This document shows, piece after piece, positions 45,937 to 55,595 of a stretch of 64,000 nt of DNA (positions are counted from its first letter, which is position 1; every line of letters begins with the position of its first letter). Source of the DNA: an uncultured Clostridium sp. (GTDB taxonomy: Bacteria; Bacillota; Clostridia; Clostridiales; Clostridiaceae); assembly GCA_900539375.1 (NCBI GenBank), contig UQBY01000006.1, forward strand, positions 53,616 through 117,615. Direction: 5' to 3'. The position numbers and the translations under genes were made by a program. Under the pieces are notes generated by a model. That model was not told the DNA's origin. It saw only the letters and a list, made by a program, of their open reading frames with translations, and did no database searches.

Positions 45937-48180
45937 CTATTTTATAGCTCCAAAGTCTATAGATATAACATCTGTCTTCTTTAATGGTTCTATTTCTATA
46001 ACAGATATAACATCCATTGGTAAATTTACAATTTCTGAAACTTCTTCTTGTGCCAATCCCATTTGTAATAAATTTTTTGCTATTTGAATTATGTCATCAT
46101 TTCCTTTAAGCTTCATAATTCTGCTTATGGCTAATCCTGTTGCTTCTGCAATATACTTAGAAGATATTTTCATATCTATTAAATTCTTTGCTATAGCTTC
46201 CATTTCTATATCTTCTTTAACTGTTCTAATTTCCTCTAAAGTTAAACCAGTTGCTTTTATTATATTTGCCATTGGCATTTGCATAGTTAATAAGTTTCTA
46301 ACTACATCTGCCACTGTATTTTCTTCATAGTCTTCATAATTTACTGGTTCTTCTGAAACATAAGCTTTAACTTCTCCAACTGTTAATGCAGTAGCATGAG
46401 CTATATCCTCATATGCCATTCCCATAGAATATAAATTCTTAGCTATTGAAATAACTCTATATTGTTCTTTTATTCTTTCAACTCTTGTTACCTTTAATCC
46501 AGTTGCTTTTGCTATTTTTTCTAATGACATATTAGCATCTATAAGTTTTCTAGCTATACTTAATATTCTTTCATCTTCCCAATTTTCATCAAAAGAAACT
46601 GACTTTTCTTCAGACATTATTTCATTTAATCTTTCTTCACTTAATCCAGTTGCAAGTTTTACTTCATCCATTGCCATATTCATGTCTAGTAAATTCTTTG
46701 CTATAGTTACAACTCTATCTGCATCTTTAAGTCTATTTACTTTTTCTAATGCAATTCCTGTAGCCTTTACAATATCTTCTGAAGTAATATTTATTCCTGC
46801 TAAAGTTCTTATAAGTTTTAACGTTCTATCACTTTTAGGCTTTGAAGGTTTCTTCTTTTCTTCTACCTTTGGTGCTTCAAAAGGATTCATTCCTTGATTA
46901 ATATCTTGTTGATTTTGTTGTACATACCCCTTTGAATTTTGATACATAAACTCATTTTGTTGTTGATTTGGTTGTACATTTTGTTGCATATATTCATTTG
47001 TTTGTCCATAACCATTTTGTTGGAAATTTGGTTGTTGTATATTCTGTTGACTATAACCATTTGGTTGTTGTATATTTTGTTGACCATAGCCATTTTGTTG
47101 AAAATTAACATCTTGTCCAACATAAGCATTTGGCTGTTGCACATATCCATTTTGAACAAATCCGTTTTGCATTTGCATTCCTTGAACTGCTGCCATATTG
47201 TTTTGAAGATTTGGCATATTTTCACTTACCTTTGATGTCTTTACAATATTTTTATTTTCTTCTAAAGCATCTTCAAGCTTTTTATTCATATCTTCAATTT
47301 CTTTCTTTCTTGCTTCATCTAAAAGCTTTTGAGCATCTAAAATTTTCTTTTTTTCCTCTCTAAGCTTAGTAAGTTCTGCAATTAAATCTATTCTATCATC
47401 TTCATTATCATCTATAATAGGTTCTGTTACTTTTGCAAACTTTTTCTCTTCATGAATAGTAGCTTTTTCTTTAGGAACTTCTGCTTCATTTTTCACTAAG
47501 TTTTGAGAAACTTTTTCTTCTTCCACTATATCTTCTTTTGGCTCTTTCTTAATTAAATTTAAATTACCAATAGGAAGTTTTTTCTTCTTAGGCTTTTCCT
47601 CTACAGTAGGCTTTTTATACTGCATTTCTTCTTCTTCTTCTTCATTTCTATCCTTTTTAGGTTCAGTTATCTCCCAGAATATAACTGCTAATATAAGACC
47701 AACTATTAATATAATACCTGTTGTTGATGATAAAAACTTCATTACCCAACCTAATTTAGGAATTGTAAGAATATGCTTACCTATAATATCATCCTTTGTT
47801 ATAGGGTCATCTGCATTAGTATTACTTGAAGAAATACCTTGAGTAATAACTTGGTCTCCATCAATACTTATAATTTGGTGAGTAACCCTTTCCTTATCAC
47901 CTGAATCTGTTGTACGAACATAGGTAACAACATCTCCAACCTTATAACTATCTCTATTCTTTTTAATTACTGTAATATAATCTCCTGGTTTAATCTCTGG
48001 TTCCATTGACCCAGTTAATACTACTTCATTCATATAGTGAGATATACTATAAATAGTCGAATTATTTGCTGCAAGATTACCTATTAAAACATAGCCTAAA
48101 ACTATACAAATTAAAATAAAGCCAACATTTTTTACTATAGCCATTGTATTTTTTGAGTCTTTACTTTTTACTCTTGCCAT
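45937..48180 (-). CDS. sipW: SipW-like (ER-type) signal peptidase with giant cytoplasmic repeat tail
   Basis: 747 residues, about four times a normal SipW. A first helix (about 14-36), the catalytic TGSMEP (Ser58), THQI (His101 in place of the Lys of ordinary type I enzymes), DD at 124-125 and a second helix (about 150-170) form a complete ER-type peptidase. The rest should be cytoplasmic: a Lys/Glu-rich stretch, a coiled coil (about 257-312), a Gln/Asn-rich stretch (about 326-430, repeated NGYxQQN and NIQQPN) and seven helical repeats (about 453-735) of the form IAKNLLxMxMxxExIAxATGL. It should process the TasA-like proteins at 52-60 kb. Ribosome-binding site GGGGGGA and a TGATATAAT extended -10 lie upstream. 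Confidence 0.9.
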   Translation of the reverse strand: MARVKSKDSKNTMAIVKNVGFILICIVLGYVLIGNLAANNSTIYSISHYMNEVVLTGSMEPEIKPGDYITVIKKNRDSYKVGDVVTYVRTTDSGDKERVTHQIISIDGDQVITQGISSSNTNADDPITKDDIIGKHILTIPKLGWVMKFLSSTTGIILIVGLILAVIFWEITEPKKDRNEEEEEEMQYKKPTVEEKPKKKKLPIGNLNLIKKEPKEDIVEEEKVSQNLVKNEAEVPKEKATIHEEKKFAKVTEPIIDDNEDDRIDLIAELTKLREEKKKILDAQKLLDEARKKEIEDMNKKLEDALEENKNIVKTSKVSENMPNLQNNMAAVQGMQMQNGFVQNGYVQQPNAYVGQDVNFQQNGYGQQNIQQPNGYSQQNIQQPNFQQNGYGQTNEYMQQNVQPNQQQNEFMYQNSKGYVQQNQQDINQGMNPFEAPKVEEKKKPSKPKSDRTLKLIRTLAGINITSEDIVKATGIALEKVNRLKDADRVVTIAKNLLDMNMAMDEVKLATGLSEERLNEIMSEEKSVSFDENWEDERILSIARKLIDANMSLEKIAKATGLKVTRVERIKEQYRVISIAKNLYSMGMAYEDIAHATALTVGEVKAYVSEEPVNYEDYEENTVADVVRNLLTMQMPMANIIKATGLTLEEIRTVKEDIEMEAIAKNLIDMKISSKYIAEATGLAISRIMKLKGNDDIIQIAKNLLQMGLAQEEVSEIVNLPMDVISVIEIEPLKKTDVISIDFGAIK

Positions 48181-48212
48181 GTTTTCTTTCCCCCCTTTTA
48201 TAATATGTTTCC

Positions 48213-48218
48213 ATTATA
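48213..48218 (-). promoter_or_regulatory. Extended -10 promoter of the SipW-like gene
   Basis: TATAAT preceded by TG at the extended -10 position on the minus strand (TGATATAAT), 33 bases before the start codon. The -35 hexamer is weak (TTCATT). Confidence 0.55.
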
Positions 48219-48344
48219 TCACATATTTTCATAGGAATGAATACGTTTCGACTTTTTTTTAGGATTTATTTTGAAAATTTTGTTTCATTTCTTACATTTA
48301 TGCTATTTAATATTTTATTATCCTTATAGTTTCACCTTTAATTA

Positions 48345-49727
48345 TTATGGTATTACATCACTAAAAGTAATATTGTCAATATATATATTCCCCTTTGCCC
48401 AATATCCTATCCATATACAAGTTATAGAATTAAAATCAAAATTTTCTGGTTTCCATATTCCATTTTCCTTAGTTGTGTTTTTTTGAAGATTTAATAAATC
48501 CACACAAATAGTTTTCCATTTTCCACTTTCTATTTTATTATCATACTTAAAAGAATCTGCTGTAAAATTTTCACACCATCCCGCTATTTGATTTCCCTTT
48601 GAATCTCTTAAAGCAACAAAGGGTGAACCTTCTACCCCTTCACTTTCATTAAATATATCAAAAATTAAATACTTATCTATATAAGAAGATAAATTTAAAA
48701 CTTCCCCATTATCATACATTATCTTTGTTCTAAAATCTTCAGGCTTATCTTTATAAGAATTTTTTAAATCTACATTTAAAACTACTTTATGATTATCATT
48801 AATCATAACCCCATCTTTAATAAAATCAAAGCTATTTCCTTCAATACATTCTATTTTGCTATCATCATTCCAAGAATTATAAAGAGTTCCTTGGTAGATT
48901 TGTTTATTATCTTCTTTAATATCCTCTTTATTTTCTTCTTCATCTTTTACTGTATCAGATGAAACACTAACACTACTTTCACTAGAAGTTTCATTATTTA
49001 CTAAAGTTTCAGTTGAAACCCTAACCTTATTTCCTGCAATATTTTCTAAATTTATAAATCTATTATAAACAAAAATTCCTGCTGCTAAAATAATTCCTAC
49101 TACTACAACAAAATTTATTATAGATAGTATATTCCCTGTTTTTTTAATAGGATCGTTTTTATAATTTTTAAGAACACCTTTAGGATATGAATTAATCATT
49201 ATTACAATAGAAATAAGCATAAAAATTAAAGATACCCCTAAAAATATTAATCCAGTTTTTAACCCTTTGAAAAAGGATAGATAAGTAATACTCATCATTA
49301 TAATTCCTGGCAATATTGTTATAGTATTAAAGGTGGTTTTCTTTCTTTTATTCATATTATTTGTAACTACTCTATCATAAATTCTCCATATAATAACTAT
49401 AGTTAAAACTGCTGCTGAAATTATATAGGTTATTTCTAAATTCATAATATCAAACTTATAATCATATAAAAAACTTGATATAGTAATACTTACTAATATA
49501 AAAGTAATCATAAACCTAAGCATATCTACAATATTAAGCTTTCTATGTCTCATATTTTTTCCAATAATAAAATGCTTTATAATTAAAAACATTATAGAAG
49601 CTATTGATAAAATTAAAAAAGCTATAGAAAAATAATTAACCCCATCTTTAAACATATAAAAGCCAATTCCAGAAGCTCCACTTATAATTAAAAACATAAT
49701 TAATAATACAATCACCTGAAATACCAT
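48345..49727 (-). CDS. Multi-pass membrane protein with C-terminal extracellular beta-domain
   Basis: 460 residues. About seven helices (1-225) arranged as pairs, one resembling the repeated unit of the protein at 55596 (ITYLSFFKGLKTGLIFLGVS against VSLTCGGFLKNLKAGIVFLI in type). A Ser/Glu-rich linker (about 235-275) leads to a domain (about 280-460) with YNSWNDDSKIECIEG, FDIFNESEG and a final YIDNITFSDV, the pattern of carbohydrate-binding beta-sandwiches. It has no SipW-type AYF site. It follows the pyruvyl transferase gene by 30 bases. AAAGGGGA precedes the ATG. Function unknown. Confidence 0.75.
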   Translation of the reverse strand: MVFQVIVLLIMFLIISGASGIGFYMFKDGVNYFSIAFLILSIASIMFLIIKHFIIGKNMRHRKLNIVDMLRFMITFILVSITISSFLYDYKFDIMNLEITYIISAAVLTIVIIWRIYDRVVTNNMNKRKKTTFNTITILPGIIMMSITYLSFFKGLKTGLIFLGVSLIFMLISIVIMINSYPKGVLKNYKNDPIKKTGNILSIINFVVVVGIILAAGIFVYNRFINLENIAGNKVRVSTETLVNNETSSESSVSVSSDTVKDEEENKEDIKEDNKQIYQGTLYNSWNDDSKIECIEGNSFDFIKDGVMINDNHKVVLNVDLKNSYKDKPEDFRTKIMYDNGEVLNLSSYIDKYLIFDIFNESEGVEGSPFVALRDSKGNQIAGWCENFTADSFKYDNKIESGKWKTICVDLLNLQKNTTKENGIWKPENFDFNSITCIWIGYWAKGNIYIDNITFSDVIP

Positions 49728-49757
49728 AAAAATCCCCTTTACTTCAAAACAAAATAT

Positions 49758-50849
49758 TTATTTTATAGCATTTTTCAAAAATTCCTTAGCTCTCTTTCTC
49801 TCTTTTTCTAAAACAGATTCAACATTATCAAAATTCATTTCAAATGCTTTAGAATTTGATGTAATATTATTTGCTAATCTATCTTGCATACTAAATAACT
49901 TAAGTAATGTATCAATTCTTGAATTCATAGATTTCCCTTTACTTTTTCTCTCAAAAACCACAAAAGGAGTATTTAAAATTATTGAAAATACACATCCATG
50001 AAAAGAATCTGTACACATAAGTTCACAATTATCAATTAGGTACACAAATTCACTTGGGTCTACAGAATATATGAATTTATTTTTTTTATCTAATAAATTT
50101 ATAACTTTTAAATTTTTTTCCTTTGCAAAATCTTCTATCTTTTTCTTTGTTTCATCTGAAGCTGGTCCTAAAAAATAAGTAAGAATAAATTTTTGTTCTA
50201 AATTTAATTTAGGTTTTTTAGCTATAGAACGCCATTCTTTATTAGTAAGCATTAAGGTTGGGTCTACTAAAACAGTTGCTTCTCTACCTGTTAAATCTTT
50301 TACAATATCAGCTCCTGCTTCCTCTCTAACAGAAATATAATCTAAACCATTAATCCATTCCTTATAATTAGCTTTTTTCTCTTCTGGAATCTCACTTATT
50401 CCAAAACTAGCTGAATATGATATTCTTTGACCTTTTTTAGCAAAAGTTAAAAAATCAAGTTTAGAATTAAAATAAAAAGATGGATTCCATACCTGGTCAC
50501 TTCCACATACAAAATAATCATAGAAATCTGGTAAATCTTTTGGAATATTGGTTTCTGTTACAGAATATTTGCTTTTTTTAACATACTTCTTATCAAAATC
50601 ATGAAATCTCTTTTCTCTTAAAAATGTATTAAGTTTATTTTTCTCAAAACTACTCATATTATAATAAACACTTGAAATTATGTTTTTAATAAAAACCTTA
50701 TATGGCTTTGTAATAACTCTTTTATTGATATTATTTATTGTTTCTGCTTCACAACCAATAGATTCTAAAACCTTTTGAACTGCATAGTTTTGTAGCCTAT
50801 TTCCATAATTAGGCTTGTCATTTGTTATAGTCATTATTCCTACTTTCAT
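49758..50849 (-). CDS. Polysaccharide pyruvyl transferase family protein
   Basis: 363 residues. Members transfer pyruvate from phosphoenolpyruvate to sugar hydroxyls, making acidic ketals on wall or capsule glycans. The N-terminus GIMTITNDKPNYGNRLQNYA, CGSDQVWNPSF and the C-terminal TDSFHGCVFSIILN with FERKSKGKSMNSRI are family hallmarks. It pairs with the GT2 gene upstream inside the SipW cluster, pointing to a glycan decorated with pyruvate or a related group. Cytoplasmic, no membrane segment. GGAGAG precedes the ATG. Confidence 0.9.
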   Translation of the reverse strand: MKVGIMTITNDKPNYGNRLQNYAVQKVLESIGCEAETINNINKRVITKPYKVFIKNIISSVYYNMSSFEKNKLNTFLREKRFHDFDKKYVKKSKYSVTETNIPKDLPDFYDYFVCGSDQVWNPSFYFNSKLDFLTFAKKGQRISYSASFGISEIPEEKKANYKEWINGLDYISVREEAGADIVKDLTGREATVLVDPTLMLTNKEWRSIAKKPKLNLEQKFILTYFLGPASDETKKKIEDFAKEKNLKVINLLDKKNKFIYSVDPSEFVYLIDNCELMCTDSFHGCVFSIILNTPFVVFERKSKGKSMNSRIDTLLKLFSMQDRLANNITSNSKAFEMNFDNVESVLEKERKRAKEFLKNAIK

Positions 50850-50879
50850 TTAAATCTCTCCATCTTATTATCTTCTAAT

Positions 50880-51851
50880 TTATTTTTTTATTTTATAATT
50901 TATAAAAAATTTTGGAGAAATGTATATAAGCAAACAATTTCTAAGCACTCCAAGTTTTTTATAAAATCTAGCATAATATTTTATATATTTCTTATTCTTT
51001 TTTATAACATCTAATACCTTTTCATAGGCATCATCACTTATTCTATCAGCTTTCTTAAACTTAATAACCTCATCAATATTATACATAATCTTTGTAGCAA
51101 CATATATATGTATTTCTTTATTCATATTTTTATCATTATAATATTTTTCCATATAGTCATTAGTTCTCAAAGCAGATTCTAAGGAATCTATTCTAGATAA
51201 AGTAAACTTTTGTACTGCTGAATCATCTCTTTCACAATAATTAAATAATACTTTATTTAAAACAATACCTTTATTTGAATTACATAAAACTTTAATTATA
51301 AATTCATGGTCTTCACCATATCTTGCTCCTTCTGTAAATTTAATATTGTTTTTTATAACAATAGATTTCTTTACAGCAAATGCACAAATATGGTACATAA
51401 ACTTATAATGCAAAAGGTCTATTAACATTGTTTTTGAATCCATAACCACATTATATTTATTATAATCTGCAAATTTTTTCCTACTCTTATATTTAAAGAA
51501 CATAATATCAACATCATTTTTTTCTACTGTTTCTATTATTGTTTCACAAAGAGTATCTTCAACATAATCATCAGAATCTAAAAAGTACAGAATTTCCCCA
51601 TTAGAGTTTTCTATTCCAACATTTCTTGCAACGCTTACTCCCTCATTTTTCTTTTTTATTATCTTATATTGTATATTACTTTTAGATAAGATTTTCTTTG
51701 CAGTTTCTGAACTATTATCTTTAGAACCATCATCTATAAATATAATTTCAAAATTATCACATGTTTGATTAATTAATGAATTTAAGCTTCTTTCTAACCA
51801 ATTTTCACAATTATAACATGGAATAATAATACTTATCTTCTTATAATCCAT
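50880..51851 (-). CDS. Glycosyltransferase family 2
   Basis: 323 residues. The GT-A start ISIIIPCYNCENWLERSLNS, DDGS near 41 and SDDY near 93 are clear. The middle GARYGEDHEF resembles the ED box of processive or capsule-type enzymes. The C-terminus is basic, with no membrane helix. It lies 30 bases before the pyruvyl transferase gene and downstream of a terminator, so the two probably form their own transcript. Donor unknown. Confidence 0.9.
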   Translation of the reverse strand: MDYKKISIIIPCYNCENWLERSLNSLINQTCDNFEIIFIDDGSKDNSSETAKKILSKSNIQYKIIKKKNEGVSVARNVGIENSNGEILYFLDSDDYVEDTLCETIIETVEKNDVDIMFFKYKSRKKFADYNKYNVVMDSKTMLIDLLHYKFMYHICAFAVKKSIVIKNNIKFTEGARYGEDHEFIIKVLCNSNKGIVLNKVLFNYCERDDSAVQKFTLSRIDSLESALRTNDYMEKYYNDKNMNKEIHIYVATKIMYNIDEVIKFKKADRISDDAYEKVLDVIKKNKKYIKYYARFYKKLGVLRNCLLIYISPKFFINYKIKK

Positions 51852-51970
51852 AACTTGTCCTTTCTTGTTATATATAATACTATTCTTATTTCTTTAAAAA
51901 CATCTATATTTTATCATAAATATTAAATAAAAGAAAATGTATTATTATTTACTTTTTGTAAAAAATAAAA

Positions 51971-52019
51971 ATGGAGATGTTATATTAGTAGCTTTTAGCA
52001 ACTAATATAACACCTCCAT
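51971..52019 (-). terminator. Terminator of the 57317-55596-52074 operon
   Basis: A 19-bp stem (51971-51989 with 52001-52019), with a single A-C position on plus that becomes U-G in the minus transcript, then UUUUUAUUUUU. Confidence 0.85.
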
Positions 52020-52073
52020 AAAAATTTTCTAATCACTTAAGATTATAATGAGAATAATCAACTCTTCTATTTG

Positions 52074-55000
52074 CTAATATCCACTATACTTCTCAGTAAT
52101 TTTATATTTAATCCTATCTGTTATTACTACAGTTTTAGCACCTTCTGGTATATTTATATTTTCTGACCATTTTTCATCTCCTTTATGGAAAATTAATAAA
52201 ATACTTTTATCTATTGCTTTTACATCACTAGGAATATAAAAATAATTTTCATCAGTATTTACTGACCAAGTTGATGGTATTGCCCTATTCTCTTTCCAGC
52301 TTCCATTTATATCTGCACCATCATAACTTATATATAATTTAGCTTCAGTAATCCAACTTGAATGAGGTACTATTACTTTAACTCCTTCATAAGCTATCTT
52401 ATATATATAATTTATAATTGTCTCTCCACTAATTATTCTCACATCGCCAACATTAACTGTTTCATTATTAAAAGTAACCTTTTCAAAAGCATATTTATTA
52501 CCAATATCCTTTTGTTGTTTAATTTCATATTCACTATTGATATATTCATGTTCAGAATCTGCAAGAGAATTTCCACTTTCATCAATATAGTTTATTGTCA
52601 CATTACACTTATTATAATAATATGTTACAGTTTTATTAGAATCATAAGTTCCAGTAAATGTTTTATTTTTATTTATATTATAATAAGAACCATTATACTG
52701 AATTTGTTCCTTAGCTGTTATTGAATAAGTATCTGTTGATTTTCCATAATGTTTTTCAGTACTAAGAATTATATCTTTATTAGTATTATCACGATATTCT
52801 ACAGTAACACATTTTAATTTTTTATATTTAAATGTTATTTCTGTGCCTTTTTCACTATACTTAGCAGTAATACTAGAATCCCCATCAACTTCATAACCTT
52901 CTATGTCTTTAGCTTTTATTGTTGTTGTTTCTCCATCCATACCTTTATAAGTATCACTACCAATTACATTATTATTTTCATCAACATAGTTTACTTTTAT
53001 TGAACCATTTGCTGCCACAGTATTTTCTGTTGAACCATTAGTACAAATATATACTCTTTGAGTACTAAAGTAATATAACGCTCCTGAGGTATTATTTTTG
53101 TTATCACTTACTGTTATAGTTGACTGTTTTAATTTTTCTAACTGTTCTTTTTGCAAGATAACCCCTTTCCATCCAGCAAATGGTGTTTTATCAGCTTCAT
53201 AAGATTTATCTCCTACTTTTATTGTTGTTGAATTTCCCCAATATCCAGTGTCTGGAATTTCAAAATTAATATTAGGCTTTATATTTTCCATAGTAACATT
53301 TATTGTATTTAATCCAACTTTCAAATCTGTTGTTACTACTTTATCTTCATATCCCTTGCTTATAACAGTTATACTACTAGCACCTGCATTTGCTTTAAAA
53401 TCATACTTTGAAGCATTATTACAATGAAGCTTATTATCATTCCATATTGCATAAACATCATCTAATATATTCCCTGATGTATCCTTTGCAATAATTTTAA
53501 CTTCTGCTACGCCTTCAACAATTTGTCCAGTAGATTGTCCTTCTTTAAAAGAATCTTTGTAATTTTCACCAGTTCCATCTTCATTCCATGCTGGGTTATT
53601 TTCTTGTGTAGCTTTTGCTATAAGATTTCCCTTTATATTAAGAGTAATATTATTATTATCATTTCTTAAATTTTTTAATATTAACTTATAAGTTACTTTG
53701 TATTTAAAGTTAGGTTGTAAAGCTAATGTACAGTCAGCATTTTTTCCTTCAGTTCCACTATAAACAATAGGTTTTTCTGAAGTATAAGTTTTAGTTTCTA
53801 TACTACTTTCTGTACCATCATCATTAACTTTTATTTTTTCAACATTTATTTCTACTCCAAACTTTTCTCCATCAATATCGCTTCCTCCTGATGAACCACC
53901 TTCCTCCATAGTAACCTTAGGTATTTCAATGTTATTCTTTAAAGTACCATCAGAATTGTATATATCTGAACTTATATAGTTTTGTGAAACATAACCAGAT
54001 TTACTAAAAACTAAATCAATAATACCTGGAGTAATATTTAATGAATAACTTCCATTTTTATCAGTTGTGATAGAAGTTCCATCACCTGCAACTACAGTTA
54101 CTCCTGATATACCTTTTCCTTTACTATCTACTACTGTTCCTGAAACATTCATCTTAGTTCTAGAAGAAGTTTCAGCATTAACTGTAAGTTTTGCAAAGTC
54201 TATACAATAAGAATCTCCTGATGTTCCTATTCTTGCATCATCAATAAGCAATTGTAACCCTTCATTTGCTCCAGTACCTGCATATTTTTTTATTAAATAT
54301 AAATATTTTTGAGGTACATTGAAATTAATAAGTTGACCAGCTGGTCCACTTTGACAAAGACTATTTATAAGCTTTGAAAGTTCTGGTACTTCAACACCAC
54401 CTAAAGTTGCTGTAAATCTACTAGTTGAATCATTGGAAAAATGATTTTCTTGTTCATCACCTAATATGCTTTTATCTGCATCTCCACTTTGAAAATCATC
54501 AACATACATTTGAATTACAGCAGAAGTAACATCTTTTTCATCATCTATTTGTGCATACTTAAAAGTTATTGGTTGAGGTGAATTAAGAAAAGCCCAGTTT
54601 TTTCCATCAAAATTTTTATCACTAACATTAACATACACTTGCTTTGGATCCTTCCCACCAATACCTCTTACTCCTCTAACTGATCTATTAGTATATCCAT
54701 CCCAATAAACTCTATATCCCTTAGGTATTTTAGTGGAGTTAATAGTTACATCTCGTTTTAAGACACCAACTGTATAAGCTCCTGAATTTCCTCCAACTGT
54801 AAAGTCCTTATTAAATACAATACCTTCTTTAAAAAAAGCTTTTTTATCTTTATCTCCTAAGTACTGATATAATTCAAAATTGTTTCCAAGTAATGTATCA
54901 GTAGCATTGTTTCCAGAACCTGTATGATTATTCATATTATTTGCTCCAATTACATTCTCTATAAGATTATAAAATCCACTTGGACACATACGTCTATCAG

Positions 55001-55577
55001 TTCCTGTTGCATCATAATTAGTTGGATATACATTTAATCCATTATCTTTATCTTCTCCTTGGCCTGAACAATAATCTGTACGGTTATACCTTATTCCAGA
55101 ATATACATCATAATTGGTTACTCCTCCAAATCCATATCCAAAATTATCTATATCTCCTACAATAACTTCAAAGGGTTCACAGGGAATTTTAGTTGTTATA
55201 TTTTTTATTTCTTCTCCATCTATTGATGTAGTTAATTCATAATCAGCTAATAAATCAACATTTGTTGTTAAGTTAGAAGTTGATTCTAATGTTACAGGGC
55301 CAAACTCTGCTATATCATTTTCTTTAGGATTAGTAATTGTATTTTTATTAATAATTTCTCCACCATTTTGAGTTATTTTCCAAGTGGAAGGAGAATCACT
55401 AAATTTTATACCAACACTACCATTCTTAATATTTAATTTAGAATTAGAACTGTTATTTCCTAATAAACTATCAAAATTAATAGCACTATTAAAATAAGCG
55501 GAGGTTGTCATAGTTGTCATACTAACTATTATTATTGAAACTAATAAAATTATTTTCTTTGATATCTTTTTTTTCAT
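52074..55577 (-). CDS. Large SipW-type secreted multidomain surface protein
   Basis: 1167 residues. A SipW-type signal peptide (about 1-29, ending TTSAYFNS) opens a TasA-like N-terminus (SKLNIKNGSVGI). A carboxypeptidase-regulatory-like domain follows at about 476-535 (SGTVVDSKGKGISGVTV), then a second TasA-like region whose NPAWNEDGTGENYKDSF (about 661-677) mirrors the NPGWNVDGTDTQ end of the protein at 58514. Three MucBP-like repeats (about 860-1065) and a C-terminal starch-binding-like domain (about 1068-1160) close it. It has no sorting signal. It is the last gene of a three-gene operon, 18 bases after the 55596 gene. Probably a matrix or fibre component that binds polysaccharide (inference). 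Confidence 0.8.
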   Translation of the reverse strand: MKKKISKKIILLVSIIIVSMTTMTTSAYFNSAINFDSLLGNNSSNSKLNIKNGSVGIKFSDSPSTWKITQNGGEIINKNTITNPKENDIAEFGPVTLESTSNLTTNVDLLADYELTTSIDGEEIKNITTKIPCEPFEVIVGDIDNFGYGFGGVTNYDVYSGIRYNRTDYCSGQGEDKDNGLNVYPTNYDATGTDRRMCPSGFYNLIENVIGANNMNNHTGSGNNATDTLLGNNFELYQYLGDKDKKAFFKEGIVFNKDFTVGGNSGAYTVGVLKRDVTINSTKIPKGYRVYWDGYTNRSVRGVRGIGGKDPKQVYVNVSDKNFDGKNWAFLNSPQPITFKYAQIDDEKDVTSAVIQMYVDDFQSGDADKSILGDEQENHFSNDSTSRFTATLGGVEVPELSKLINSLCQSGPAGQLINFNVPQKYLYLIKKYAGTGANEGLQLLIDDARIGTSGDSYCIDFAKLTVNAETSSRTKMNVSGTVVDSKGKGISGVTVVAGDGTSITTDKNGSYSLNITPGIIDLVFSKSGYVSQNYISSDIYNSDGTLKNNIEIPKVTMEEGGSSGGSDIDGEKFGVEINVEKIKVNDDGTESSIETKTYTSEKPIVYSGTEGKNADCTLALQPNFKYKVTYKLILKNLRNDNNNITLNIKGNLIAKATQENNPAWNEDGTGENYKDSFKEGQSTGQIVEGVAEVKIIAKDTSGNILDDVYAIWNDNKLHCNNASKYDFKANAGASSITVISKGYEDKVVTTDLKVGLNTINVTMENIKPNINFEIPDTGYWGNSTTIKVGDKSYEADKTPFAGWKGVILQKEQLEKLKQSTITVSDNKNNTSGALYYFSTQRVYICTNGSTENTVAANGSIKVNYVDENNNVIGSDTYKGMDGETTTIKAKDIEGYEVDGDSSITAKYSEKGTEITFKYKKLKCVTVEYRDNTNKDIILSTEKHYGKSTDTYSITAKEQIQYNGSYYNINKNKTFTGTYDSNKTVTYYYNKCNVTINYIDESGNSLADSEHEYINSEYEIKQQKDIGNKYAFEKVTFNNETVNVGDVRIISGETIINYIYKIAYEGVKVIVPHSSWITEAKLYISYDGADINGSWKENRAIPSTWSVNTDENYFYIPSDVKAIDKSILLIFHKGDEKWSENINIPEGAKTVVITDRIKYKITEKYSGY

Positions 55578-55595
55578 ATAAAACTACCTCCTTCT

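Noticed and set aside
46887..47235. Frames overlapping the Gln/Asn-rich part of the SipW-like gene on both strands
   Set aside because: They arise from the repeated CAA/AAT codons and lack initiation signals.
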